Assembly: GCA_005880855.1 (NCBI GenBank)
Contig: VBGM01000148.1
Location: 1 to 47,561 of the forward strand
Length of the DNA: 47,561 nt
Reading direction: 5' to 3'
From: Chloroflexota bacterium
GTDB taxonomy: Bacteria > Chloroflexota > Dormibacteria > Dormibacterales > Dormibacteraceae
Under the pieces are notes generated by a model. It saw nothing but the letters and a program-made list of their open reading frames with translations, ran no database searches and was not told where the DNA came from. The translations under genes were made by a program, and so were the position numbers. Below are positions 33,101-40,662 of this stretch, piece after piece (the first letter of the stretch is position 1; each line of letters starts with the position of its first letter).

Positions 33101-34288
33101 ATGAACGCCGCACATGACACGACGGTCTTGGCTCTGCCGGCGCTCGACGTCATGACGGTCGCGCCCGTCATCGATTTCGTGATCCCCGTCTTCAACGAGG
33201 AGCTAGACCTCGCGCGCAACGTTCGCCGCCTGCATGCATATCTCGTTCACGAGTTCCCTTTCTCCGCCCGCATCACCATCGCTGACAACGCCAGCACGGA
33301 CGGAACGTGGTTCATCGCCAGGCAGCTGGCTCGTGACATCCCCAATGTGCGCCCGCTGCACATCAACGAGAAGGGAAGAGGCCGCGCCCTGGCGTCGGCA
33401 TGGCTGACGAGTGACGCGCGCGTTGTCGCGTACATGGACGTGGACCTGTCGACCGACCTGACGGCACTCCTGCCTCTCGTCGCCCCTGTCATATCGGGCC
33501 ACAGCGATGTCTGCATTGGCAGCCGCCTCGCTCGCGGCGCGCGCGTGGTTCGCGGCGTCAAGCGGGAGCTCATTTCGCGCTGTTACAACCTCTTGCTGCG
33601 CGTCAGCCTCGGAGTCACGTTTCGGGACGCCCAGTGCGGCTTCAAGTCCATGCGCGCCGATGTCGCCCACAGGCTGCTGCCGCAGGTGAAGAATCGCAAC
33701 TGGTTTTTCGACACGGAGCTGCTGGTGGTCGCGGAGAGGGCCGGCCTTCGCATCCACGAGCTGCCTGTCGCGTGGGCCGACGACCCGTCGTCGAGCGTCG
33801 ACATCGTGGCCACAGCGATGGAAGACCTGCGTGGGATCTGGCGTCTGGCAACAGGCAGGTTTCGCGAGACTCCCCCTCGGCTGGCCGGCCAGCTGGCTCG
33901 CTTCGCCGCGGTGGGTATCGCGAGCACGCTCGCCTATGCCGGTCTCTTCTGGCTGCTGCGCGGCGCGCTACCCGCGACCTCGAGCAACTCCATCGCGCTG
34001 GTGGTCACGGCGGTCGCCAACACGGCCGCAAATCGCAGGCTGACGTTCGGGGTTCGGGGTCCAGATCGCCTGCTCCAACACCACGCCGGGGGCCTTGTCG
34101 CATTCGCAATCGCACTGGGGCTGACGAATGCCGCGATCGTGCTGCTGAGCACGTTCGCGCCGGCCGCGTCGCCGCGAATCGAGATCGGCGTCCTGACCGC
34201 GGTCAACGCGATCGCCACCGGGGCTCGGTTCTTGATTCTGAGGGCTCTCCTCTTTCATTCTCGCCGGCGCGCGGAGCGTGCCCTGTGA
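33101..34288 (+). CDS. GT2 glycosyltransferase fused to a GtrA domain
   Basis: 395 residues from ATG 33101. Residues about 25-265 are a DPM1-like GT-A glycosyltransferase (VIDFVIPVFNEELDLARNV, TIADNASTDGTW, YMDVDLSTDL with the DxD metal site, DAQCGFKSMRADVA, RNWFFDTELLV). Residues about 275-390 are a four-helix GtrA domain (FAAVGIASTLAYAGLFWLL). Such fusions make and flip a polyprenyl-phosphate sugar. It overlaps the GT39 gene by 4 bp (GTGA), its natural partner. Confidence 0.92.
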   Translation: MNAAHDTTVLALPALDVMTVAPVIDFVIPVFNEELDLARNVRRLHAYLVHEFPFSARITIADNASTDGTWFIARQLARDIPNVRPLHINEKGRGRALASAWLTSDARVVAYMDVDLSTDLTALLPLVAPVISGHSDVCIGSRLARGARVVRGVKRELISRCYNLLLRVSLGVTFRDAQCGFKSMRADVAHRLLPQVKNRNWFFDTELLVVAERAGLRIHELPVAWADDPSSSVDIVATAMEDLRGIWRLATGRFRETPPRLAGQLARFAAVGIASTLAYAGLFWLLRGALPATSSNSIALVVTAVANTAANRRLTFGVRGPDRLLQHHAGGLVAFAIALGLTNAAIVLLSTFAPAASPRIEIGVLTAVNAIATGARFLILRALLFHSRRRAERAL

Positions 34289-36255
34289 GCGCGACGGCCC
34301 ATCCCATCGCGCCGCCACGATCACGCTTTTCGCACCGCGTGGCCGCGATCCTGCAGGGGCGATTGGGCGAATCTGGCTGGGTGCGCCTTTCGGTGGGCGC
34401 GCTCACGATGGCCACCCTCGTCCTCTATCTATGGGGATTGGATCGCAACGGGTGGGCCAATACCTACTACGCGGCCGCGGTCCAGGCCGGGACCCAGAGC
34501 TGGAAAGCCTTCTTCTTCGGCTCCCTCGATGCGGCCAACTACATCACCGTCGACAAGCCGCCCGCGTCGCTCTGGCTGATGGAGCTGTCGGCGCGAATTT
34601 TCGGGCTCAGCTCCTGGAGCATGCTCGCGCCCGAAGCGATCGCCGGCGCGCTGACGGTGCTGATCCTCTTCTTCGCCGTCCGGCGCGCGTTTGGGCCTGT
34701 GGCCGGGCTGGTTGCCGCCGCGGCCATGGCGTTCACGCCGGTGGCGGTGCTGATGTTCCGCTACAACAACCCCGACGCCCTGCTTACGCTTCTGCTGGTT
34801 GGGTCAGCGTGGGCGATGGTGCGCGCTCTCGACGGCGGCCGCACGCGCTGGCTGCTCCTTTGCGCGGGGCTGGTGGGCCTGGCCTTCAACACCAAAGACC
34901 TGCAGGCATACATCGTGCTGCCCGCGCTCGTTCTCACATATTTCCTCTTTGGACCCCGCCGCTTCGGCGCACGCATCTTGCAGCTGCTCGCAGCCGGGGC
35001 GGTGCTCGTTGTCAGCACGGGCTGGTGGCTCGTCATCGTGGATGCGATACCGGCCGCCTATCGCCCGTACATCGGCGGCAGCACCGACAACTCGGTGGTG
35101 AACCTCGTGCTCGGTTACAACGGCCTTGGCCGTATCTTCGGCCAGGGCGGTCCCTCCGGCGCTCCGAGTGGAGCGGTCGTGGGCGGTGGCGCCGGATTCG
35201 GTGGCGCGACCGGCCTTCTGCGTCTTTTCAGCACCGAGATCGGAGGCCAGATCGCCTGGCTGATTCCTCTTGCTGTGGTTTCGGTCGGCGTCGGCCTGTG
35301 GGTGCACCGTTCGCTCCCGCGTGCAGACCTCGCCCGGGCGGGCTACGTCTTGTGGGGACTCTGGTTCGTCACCCACTTCGTCGTCTTCAGCTTTGCCAGC
35401 GGAATCTTTCACCCCTACTACACGGTCGCGCTGGCCCCGGGCGTGGCCGCATTGGTGGGTGCCGGGGTGGTCGACATGTGGAAGCTGAGTGGTCGCTCGC
35501 CGCTCGGTTCCGTGATCCTGGCCGCTGCTCTTGCCGGTACCGGGTGGTGGGGTGCGCAGCTGCTCGCCCGTACGCCGACCTTCCTGCCGTGGCTCGGCCC
35601 GCTCGAGCTGGCCGTTGCGATCGTGGCCGCGGCCGCGATCGTGGCCGCGAGCTGGCCCGCCCTCAGGCGCTGGCTGCCCGACCCCGTGCCGGCTGCGGCG
35701 GTGGCGGTCGGGGTAGTCGCGGTGATGCTCGGGCCGGCGGCTTACTCGGTGGCGACCGTCGGCCGGTCGAGCTCTGGCGCCATTCCTTCGGCCGGCCCCG
35801 CGGTGGCTGCCGCTCCAGGTCTTCGCAACGGCTTCACCGGTCAGCCTCCCGTCCGGCTCGGCAGCACCGCGTCCGGCGGCGCCGGCGGCCCCCAGGTCAG
35901 GGCCGGCGGCGTGGGCGGGGCGCTTGGATCCGACGTCATCGCCTACCTCGAGCAGCACCAGGGCGAGGCAACATGGCTCGTGGCGGTCCAGTCTGCGAAC
36001 GAGGCCGCCTCGATCGAGCTCGCGACCGGCAGGCCGGTGATGGCGATGGGCGGCTTTTCGGGCACCGACCCGGCCATGACGGTGGACAAGCTCGCCCAGC
36101 TCGTCTTGTCGGGAAAGCTCCGCTACGTGGTGATCTCCGGCGGCGGTCCGGGTGGCGGCTCGAGCTCAGCCGTCCAGCAGTGGGTGATCGCCAATGGCAC
36201 CGCCGTCACGGTGGGCAGCAGCACCATCTACGACCTCGCCCCCTCGACAATCTGA
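34285..36255 (+). CDS. GT39-type polyprenyl-phosphate sugar transferase (YkcB-like)
   Basis: 656 residues from GTG 34285. The first loop has RNGWANTYYAAAVQAG and ANYITVDKPPASLWLMEL, the catalytic acidic loop of ArnT/YkcB-like enzymes, followed by about 12 helices. A Gly-rich loop occurs near 295 (GQGGPSGAPSGAVVGGGAG). The C-terminal soluble domain (GSDVIAYLEQHQGEATWLVAVQSANEAASIEL ... MGGFSGTDPAMTVDKLAQLV, YVVISGGGPGGG) matches the YkcA/B C-terminal module. It probably moves a sugar from the lipid made by the upstream GT2-GtrA protein to an envelope target outside the cell. Confidence 0.9.
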   Translation: MSATAHPIAPPRSRFSHRVAAILQGRLGESGWVRLSVGALTMATLVLYLWGLDRNGWANTYYAAAVQAGTQSWKAFFFGSLDAANYITVDKPPASLWLMELSARIFGLSSWSMLAPEAIAGALTVLILFFAVRRAFGPVAGLVAAAAMAFTPVAVLMFRYNNPDALLTLLLVGSAWAMVRALDGGRTRWLLLCAGLVGLAFNTKDLQAYIVLPALVLTYFLFGPRRFGARILQLLAAGAVLVVSTGWWLVIVDAIPAAYRPYIGGSTDNSVVNLVLGYNGLGRIFGQGGPSGAPSGAVVGGGAGFGGATGLLRLFSTEIGGQIAWLIPLAVVSVGVGLWVHRSLPRADLARAGYVLWGLWFVTHFVVFSFASGIFHPYYTVALAPGVAALVGAGVVDMWKLSGRSPLGSVILAAALAGTGWWGAQLLARTPTFLPWLGPLELAVAIVAAAAIVAASWPALRRWLPDPVPAAAVAVGVVAVMLGPAAYSVATVGRSSSGAIPSAGPAVAAAPGLRNGFTGQPPVRLGSTASGGAGGPQVRAGGVGGALGSDVIAYLEQHQGEATWLVAVQSANEAASIELATGRPVMAMGGFSGTDPAMTVDKLAQLVLSGKLRYVVISGGGPGGGSSSAVQQWVIANGTAVTVGSSTIYDLAPSTI

Positions 36256-36345
36256 CGCAACCCTGGCGCCGTGAGGCGACAATGATCCCCGCCAGGCCGG
36301 GCTGCGTATCGAAGATCAGCGCCTGTCAGAGAGGATGGAGGGACG

Positions 36346-37281
36346 ATGAGCTTCAGCATCGAGCGTTACAAAGAGGAGTCGAGGAAGCTCGACACCGCCG
36401 GGATCGACTGGCAGACGGTCACCGCCAGCCCGCTGTCCAAAGGTGACCTGTTCTGCCTCCACTACATGATGGATATCGAGAACCACGTCCCTCTCTACCT
36501 ATCGCACCTGCTGGTGACGCGAGCCTGCATGGACCCCATCCTCACCGCGTTCCTGGCTTGCTGGAACTATGAGGAGCTGTGGCACGGGGAGAACATCGGC
36601 AAGTTCCTCAACCTGTACGGCATCGAGTTCGACACCCAGGATCGGATCGCCAACGTGCGCGCCAACCTCGGCGTCCAGAACAGCGTCAGCATCCTGTCGA
36701 CCATGGTCGGGTCATGGCTGCTGAAGGACTTCTCGGCCGTGTACCTCACGATCGGAGCGATCAACGAGCTCTCGACGTTGACGGGTTATAACGCCCTGAT
36801 CCGGAAGTCAGGACACCCGGTCCTCAGGGACCTGCTGAGCCGGATCATCAAAGACGAGCGCCGGCACTACGCCTTCTACTTCAACTCCGCCAAGGAATGG
36901 CTGGCCGAAAACGAGAAGGCGCAGCGCATGGACCGGTGGATGTTGAATCGGTTCTGGGTCCCGGTCGGCCAAGGGGTGAAGACGCAGGAGCAGGTCGACG
37001 CGCTCGCCCTCTATCTATTCGACGACGAGCAGGGCGAAGAAGACCTGCTCGGCATAGACGAGAAGATCGGCAGGCTGCCCGGCCTGTCGGGGATCAAGCT
37101 CATGTCGAAGGCGTTGTATGCGGCTCGCGAGCGAAGGCGCATGAACCCCGAATGGGCATGGAGGCTGATCGACAACGAGGAGTGGTCGGTGGCGCCTCCG
37201 AAGCGGTCACCGGTGGGCGAGCTGACCACCCGACGTACGCACGCCGGCGAGGCGCCGGTCGGCGCGTTCGAGGGCGGCTAG
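36346..37281 (+). CDS. Ferritin-like di-iron protein (acyl-ACP desaturase-like)
   Basis: 311 residues; GGAGG lies 7 bp before ATG 36346. A full di-iron set is visible: Glu45 (DIENHVPLYL), Glu77 and His80 (YEELWHGENIG), Glu141 (AINELSTLTGYN), Glu171 and His174 (KDERRHYAFY). The EENHxG/DExRH style recalls the soluble acyl-ACP desaturase family rather than R2 or bacterioferritin. The C-terminal 40 residues are polar and basic. Substrate unknown; no acyl carrier gene is nearby. The ECF sigma gene follows immediately. Confidence 0.85.
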   Translation: MSFSIERYKEESRKLDTAGIDWQTVTASPLSKGDLFCLHYMMDIENHVPLYLSHLLVTRACMDPILTAFLACWNYEELWHGENIGKFLNLYGIEFDTQDRIANVRANLGVQNSVSILSTMVGSWLLKDFSAVYLTIGAINELSTLTGYNALIRKSGHPVLRDLLSRIIKDERRHYAFYFNSAKEWLAENEKAQRMDRWMLNRFWVPVGQGVKTQEQVDALALYLFDDEQGEEDLLGIDEKIGRLPGLSGIKLMSKALYAARERRRMNPEWAWRLIDNEEWSVAPPKRSPVGELTTRRTHAGEAPVGAFEGG

Positions 37282-37321
37282 GCCAATAGGGACGGAAGGC
37301 CTCGCGGACGCCGAGCTCGGG

Positions 37322-37873
37322 GTGGTCCTGGCCGCCGGCAACCAGGACGCGCTGCTCGAGCTGTACGACCGATATGCGGGGCTTGCCTACGCCGTCGCGA
37401 TGCGGGTCCTCGGTGACCCTGCGCGCGCAGAGGACGCGGTGCAGGAAGCCTTCTTGAAAATCTGGACCAACGCCTCGTCGTTCGATCCCCGGAAGGGCTC
37501 GCTGCGGACGTGGCTCATCACCGCCGTCCGCAATCGCTCGATCGACTTCCTGCGCGGGCGTGGCGCCCACGAGCGCGAGGAGCTGGAGCTGCAGCCCGAC
37601 CTGGCCGAATCGCACGGCTCCGATCCCTGGCGCGAGGTCTCGCTATCGCTGGAGCGCGCGGCAGTCCGCCAGGCGGTGAGCAGCCTGCCCGCGGAGCAGC
37701 GCCAGGCCGTGCAGCTCGCGTACTTCGGCGGCTACTCGCAGGCCGAGATCGCGGACATGACCAAGGTCCCTGTCAGCACGGTCAAGGGCAGGATGCGACT
37801 TGCCCTGGAGAAGTTGCATTCGTATCTCCAGGGTAGAGGGCTTTACCCAACGGACTTGGAGGCTGCGCCTTGA
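37322..37873 (+). CDS. ECF RNA polymerase sigma factor
   Basis: 183 residues from GTG 37322. Region 2 (about 10-80: LLELYDRYAGLAYAVAMRVLGDPARAEDAVQEAFLKIW ... SIDFLR) and region 4 (about 120-175: LPAEQRQAVQLAYFGGYSQAEIADMTKVPVSTVKGRMRLALEKL) are complete. The typical family opening (GLADAELGVVLAAGN) begins upstream of this GTG without a standard start; ATA 37286, 5 bp after the previous stop, could be the true start. The RskA-type anti-sigma gene follows 27 bp downstream, so this is a SigK-like membrane-signalled pair. Confidence 0.9.
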   Translation: MVLAAGNQDALLELYDRYAGLAYAVAMRVLGDPARAEDAVQEAFLKIWTNASSFDPRKGSLRTWLITAVRNRSIDFLRGRGAHEREELELQPDLAESHGSDPWREVSLSLERAAVRQAVSSLPAEQRQAVQLAYFGGYSQAEIADMTKVPVSTVKGRMRLALEKLHSYLQGRGLYPTDLEAAP

Positions 37874-37900
37874 GTCCGCGGGGACCCCGGGAAATGATCG

Positions 37901-38650
37901 ATGTCTGATCACGAAGCGCTGGAAGGTGCGGTTGCGGCGTGGGTGCTCGGTGCGCTGGATACCGGCGAGGCTGAGGCCATGCGGGTCCATGTCGAGGGCT
38001 GCGCATCTTGCAGCCAGGCCGCGGCGCGTTTTCGCGCAGCCGCTGCCGCCCTGCCGCTCGACGTCGATGAGATTGCACCGCCGGCGCGCCTGCGCGAGCG
38101 GGTGCTGGTGGCTGCTGCAGCGGCGAGGTCGTCGACGCTTCCCAGCGCGCCGGCGCGCAAGAAGACGGTTCCAGTCAACGGGCGGTGGAAGCCGGCCGCA
38201 ACCATCCAGGTCGGCCGGCTCTACGCGGCGGCGGCGGCGGCGACGGTTTTGCTCGCGCTCCTGGTCGGGCTGGTCGCCGGCGCCCTGGTGGGGCGGAATT
38301 CGGTGACCCCGGCGCCGCCCCAGGTCGCGCGATTCACGCTGGTGGGCCATGGTCCCCTCACCGGGGCGCGCGGGACGGTGATCGACCTGAAGAACGACGG
38401 GGTGACCCTGGTCGACTTCAAGGGTTTGCCCGCACTCGCAAAAGGAAAGGTCTACGAGGTCTGGCTCATCACACCTGGCGGCCGCCCGGAGGCCGCGGCC
38501 GTGTTCGTGCCCGACAGCAACGGCGGCAAGGTGGTGCTCGTGAGCAGGCCTCTCTCAGGCTTCGCGCAGATGGCCGTCACCACCGAGGACGGCCCCGACG
38601 GGGCGACTGCGCCTACGCAACCGCCGCAGCTGTATGGGGCTTTAGCGTAG
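37901..38650 (+). CDS. RskA-type anti-sigma factor
   Basis: 249 residues. A short anti-sigma N-terminal domain with the zinc motif (AMRVHVEGCASCSQA, HxxxCxxC) lies in the cytoplasm. One membrane helix follows (about 106-128, LYAAAAAATVLLALLVGLVAGALV), then an outside C-terminal RskA domain (GTVIDLKNDGVTLVDFKGLPALAKGKVYEVWLITPGGRPEAAAVF). It should hold the upstream sigma factor until proteolysis in the membrane; a site-2 protease is encoded at 43205-44353, though not in this operon. Confidence 0.9.
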   Translation: MSDHEALEGAVAAWVLGALDTGEAEAMRVHVEGCASCSQAAARFRAAAAALPLDVDEIAPPARLRERVLVAAAAARSSTLPSAPARKKTVPVNGRWKPAATIQVGRLYAAAAAATVLLALLVGLVAGALVGRNSVTPAPPQVARFTLVGHGPLTGARGTVIDLKNDGVTLVDFKGLPALAKGKVYEVWLITPGGRPEAAAVFVPDSNGGKVVLVSRPLSGFAQMAVTTEDGPDGATAPTQPPQLYGALA

Positions 38651-38664
38651 CCCGGGCATAAACA

Positions 38665-38691
38665 GTCGGCGGCGGACTTCCCGCCGCCGAC
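38665..38691. terminator. Bidirectional terminator hairpin
   Basis: GTCGGCGGCGG (38665-38675) pairs perfectly with CCGCCGCCGAC (38681-38691), loop ACTTC. It sits between the convergent ends of the anti-sigma gene (38650) and the zinc-finger gene (38723). A loose T-rich stretch (TGCTTTGTCTT) follows on the plus strand. Confidence 0.7.
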
Positions 38692-38722
38692 CCCAGTTGC
38701 CCTGCTTTGTCTTCAGATAGGG

Positions 38723-38890
38723 CTACATCTGCCCCGGTCGCTGCGCGGGCTCCGGAACCTCTTGCTCCTCCGGAAGCTCGCCGGTCTCGGCCGGCTCCGG
38801 GTTTTCGTTGCCCATCGCGTGCATGCGTTCCTTGTGCTGCGCGAGGGCTTCAGAGTTGTCGACCTCTTCGCCGCAGATGTCGCATTTCAC
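38723..38890 (-). CDS. 55-residue C2H2 zinc-finger microprotein
   Basis: GTG 38890 follows AGGAGG at 8 bp. The product opens MKCDICGEEVDNSEALAQHK, then ERMHAMGNENP. This is a classical C2H2 finger: Cys3, Cys6, then His19 and His24 (CxxC-12-H-4-H), with the hydrophobic residues in the expected places. The remaining 30 residues are acidic and Pro-rich (PEPAETGELPEEQEVPEPAQ). C2H2 fingers are uncommon in bacteria (compare Ros/MucR, which differ). DNA binding or protein contact are both possible. Confidence 0.8.
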   Translation of the reverse strand: MKCDICGEEVDNSEALAQHKERMHAMGNENPEPAETGELPEEQEVPEPAQRPGQM

Positions 38891-38929
38891 GGTTACGTCC
38901 TCCTGACGTGTGATTCGTCTGAGGCAGGT

Positions 38930-38961
38930 GAGGCGTTCAGCCCTTGCGGGTCGAACGCCTC
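38930..38961. promoter_or_regulatory. Inverted repeat in the zinc-finger gene leader
   Basis: GAGGCGTTC (38930-38938) and GAACGCCTC (38953-38961) are perfect 9-bp arms. Inside, CCC (38941-38943) and GGG (38948-38950) can extend the pairing. On the minus strand a TTTAAT hexamer overlaps or adjoins the far arm (about 38962-38967) and could be the -10 box of the zinc-finger gene. The repeat would then lie at its transcript start as an operator or leader hairpin. Confidence 0.45.
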
Positions 38962-39081
38962 ATTAAAGCAACGTGCCACACGCTGCTTCTACTCGGTGGC
39001 CTGGTCAGGACTCGTGGGTCGTGCGCGAGCTCGATGCGTTCTCATCTTGTGACGAAAACGCCAAATGGAGGAGAAGACGCC

Positions 39082-39360
39082 ATGAGCGCTGTGACCGACA
39101 AGCTCGAGCGCCCGGTCAAAGCCGGCCGAAGAGTGATGGATCGAACGTTCCATGTCGTCGAGAGGCAGGTTGGACCCGCGATGAGCACGCGTCGCGTGCA
39201 GGTCATCTCAGGGATGGTGGTCGTCGCTCTCGTGGCTTGCGCTGCGGGCGTCGTGGCTTACCGCCGCCACCGGCCCCGCACACTCGCGGCGCGCCTCTCG
39301 GATGCACTGCCGGATGAGCTGGTCGAGCGCGCCGGCGCGATCAAGCGGGTGTTGGGCTAA
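39082..39360 (+). CDS. Small single-helix membrane protein
   Basis: 92 residues; GGAGGAG lies 9 bp before ATG 39082. A polar N-terminus (SAVTDKLERPVKAGRRVMDRTFHVVERQVG), one helix (about 40-60, VQVISGMVVVALVACAAGVV), and a basic cytoplasmic tail (YRRHRPRTLAARLSDALPDELVERAGAIKRVLG). No family recognised. Confidence 0.7.
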   Translation: MSAVTDKLERPVKAGRRVMDRTFHVVERQVGPAMSTRRVQVISGMVVVALVACAAGVVAYRRHRPRTLAARLSDALPDELVERAGAIKRVLG

Positions 39361-39448
39361 AGGAGCAAGCGGCACGTCTGGCGCCAAAAGGGTGTAATTT
39401 CGACGTCCGAAGGGCCCCGCTGACGCCAAACGTGCGGAATCGGCGGGT

Positions 39449-40357
39449 TTAAGCGACCTGGGCGCTAAGCGGGGCGAGCTCGACGACGCGCCTGGGCGCC
39501 TCGCTCTCCTTCAGCTCTGCCGGCGGCTTCGAGAGATACCGCTTCGTCGCGCGATAGGCGCGGCTGATCAGCTCGGGCGAGCGGCTGAAATCCGCCGGGG
39601 ACACAGCTGGGCCGTCGATGGTCGGGAGGAGGCGGATGTCCGCCGAGTGCCCGAAGGCGGCGACCTCGACGTGCAGCCTCTGCTCGACCACCCGCGCCAG
39701 GGCTTGCATTGCCATGCCGATGGCGTTGGTGCGCTCTTGCCGCAGCCACGAATATCCGATCGGCAGGACGTATACGTGCGTCGCACCCTGTGCGATGGCC
39801 GCCGCGATCGGCGTCATGTCGGCCACCCCGCCATCGACCAGCTCTCGCCGCCCGATCGTGACGGGGGGAAACACTCCTGGGATGGCGGTGCTCGCCAGGA
39901 GGGCCGGCACCGCAGGGCCCGAGGACAGGATCACCGCGTGCCCGGTCTTCAGGTCTGTGGCCACGATGTGGATGGGAACTTCCGCGTCCTCCAGACGCTG
40001 ATAGGGAATGTGCCGATCGAGGAGCGCGCGCAGGCCCTCGTTCGGGATCATGTGATTGGTTCGTCCGATCAATCCGCGAGCGCCTGCCCATGGACTGAGA
40101 GGGAAGATGTCCTGCCGCCGCAGCCCGCACCAGATGCCGGCGAGGTCCTTTACGCCATCGCAGTGGGGAAGCCCGGCGACCCAGGCAGCGTTCACAGCGC
40201 CCGCGGACGTACCGACGAGCAGGTCCGGCTTGATGCCTTCCTCGAGGAGGGCCTGCAGCATGCCCACCTGGATCGCACCCAGGCTGCCGCCACCGGAGAG
40301 GACGAATGCCACGCGGCGAGGCGGCGTCTGAGATTCCTGTCGAAGCTCAGGCCGCAT
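39449..40357 (-). CDS. Patatin-like phospholipase
   Basis: 302 residues from ATG 40357. Patatin fold of the RssA/YchK type: oxyanion loop VLSGGGSLGAIQVGML, nucleophile Ser in VGTSAGAVNA, and catalytic Asp in LVDGGVADMTPI. It is predicted to hydrolyse acyl esters of lipids; no signal peptide. The start overlaps the last 11 bp of the small gene upstream on the same strand. The 88 bp between its end and the gene at 39360 hold nothing I recognise. Confidence 0.92.
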   Translation of the reverse strand: MRPELRQESQTPPRRVAFVLSGGGSLGAIQVGMLQALLEEGIKPDLLVGTSAGAVNAAWVAGLPHCDGVKDLAGIWCGLRRQDIFPLSPWAGARGLIGRTNHMIPNEGLRALLDRHIPYQRLEDAEVPIHIVATDLKTGHAVILSSGPAVPALLASTAIPGVFPPVTIGRRELVDGGVADMTPIAAAIAQGATHVYVLPIGYSWLRQERTNAIGMAMQALARVVEQRLHVEVAAFGHSADIRLLPTIDGPAVSPADFSRSPELISRAYRATKRYLSKPPAELKESEAPRRVVELAPLSAQVA

Positions 40358-40565
40358 GTTCAGAAGATTGGTCGGGCGAGGCGCCCGCGTGCCGCGCAGC
40401 ATCCTGCGCGAGGCGCGCGGCGCGCTTGGCCCGGAGCGATTCCATCATCACGAGTGCGTCGACACGGTCCCAGAGGCGCCAGTCGGCCTCGGATCGCCAC
40501 ACCTGATCGAGTAGCGACTCGAGCTGCGATTGAAGATCTGGTTCTGCACGGAATCTGCTCTTCAC
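40347..40565 (-). CDS. Small charged helical protein
   Basis: 72 residues from GTG 40565, with AGGAGA 4 bp upstream. Composition is helical and charged (LQSQLESLLDQVWRSEADWRLWDRVDALVMMESLRAKRAARLAQDAARHAG); no membrane segment. It overlaps the patatin gene by 11 bp, so it is probably translated with it. No family recognised. Confidence 0.6.
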   Translation of the reverse strand: MKSRFRAEPDLQSQLESLLDQVWRSEADWRLWDRVDALVMMESLRAKRAARLAQDAARHAGASPDQSSEHAA

Positions 40566-40612
40566 GTCGTCTCCTACCTGAAAAACGCGTGTCAGGAGAA
40601 AGAACGGCTACC

Positions 40613-40632
40613 ACCGTTGAACGGTTTTGAAC
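40613..40632. promoter_or_regulatory. ACCGTT palindrome and TTGAAC repeat upstream of 40565
   Basis: ACCGTT (40613-40618) and AACGGT (40620-40625) form a short palindrome around one base. TTGAAC occurs at 40617-40622 and 40627-40632, a 10-bp period. Both lie about 50-65 bp before the small gene at 40565 (minus). A possible regulator site; weak support. Confidence 0.3.
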
Positions 40633-40662
40633 ACCGCCGTCTGGATGGTTCGTCCTAGGCCG

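Noticed and set aside
33634-34284. Extension of the GT39 protein into the GT2-GtrA gene
   Set aside because: Out of phase with the GT2 coding frame and Arg-rich; GTG 34285 with a GTGA overlap is the natural start.
36262-36296. CCTGGCG/CGCCAGG inverted repeat after the GT39 gene
   Set aside because: Arms of 7 bp with a loop of 21 and no T run; too weak to call a terminator.
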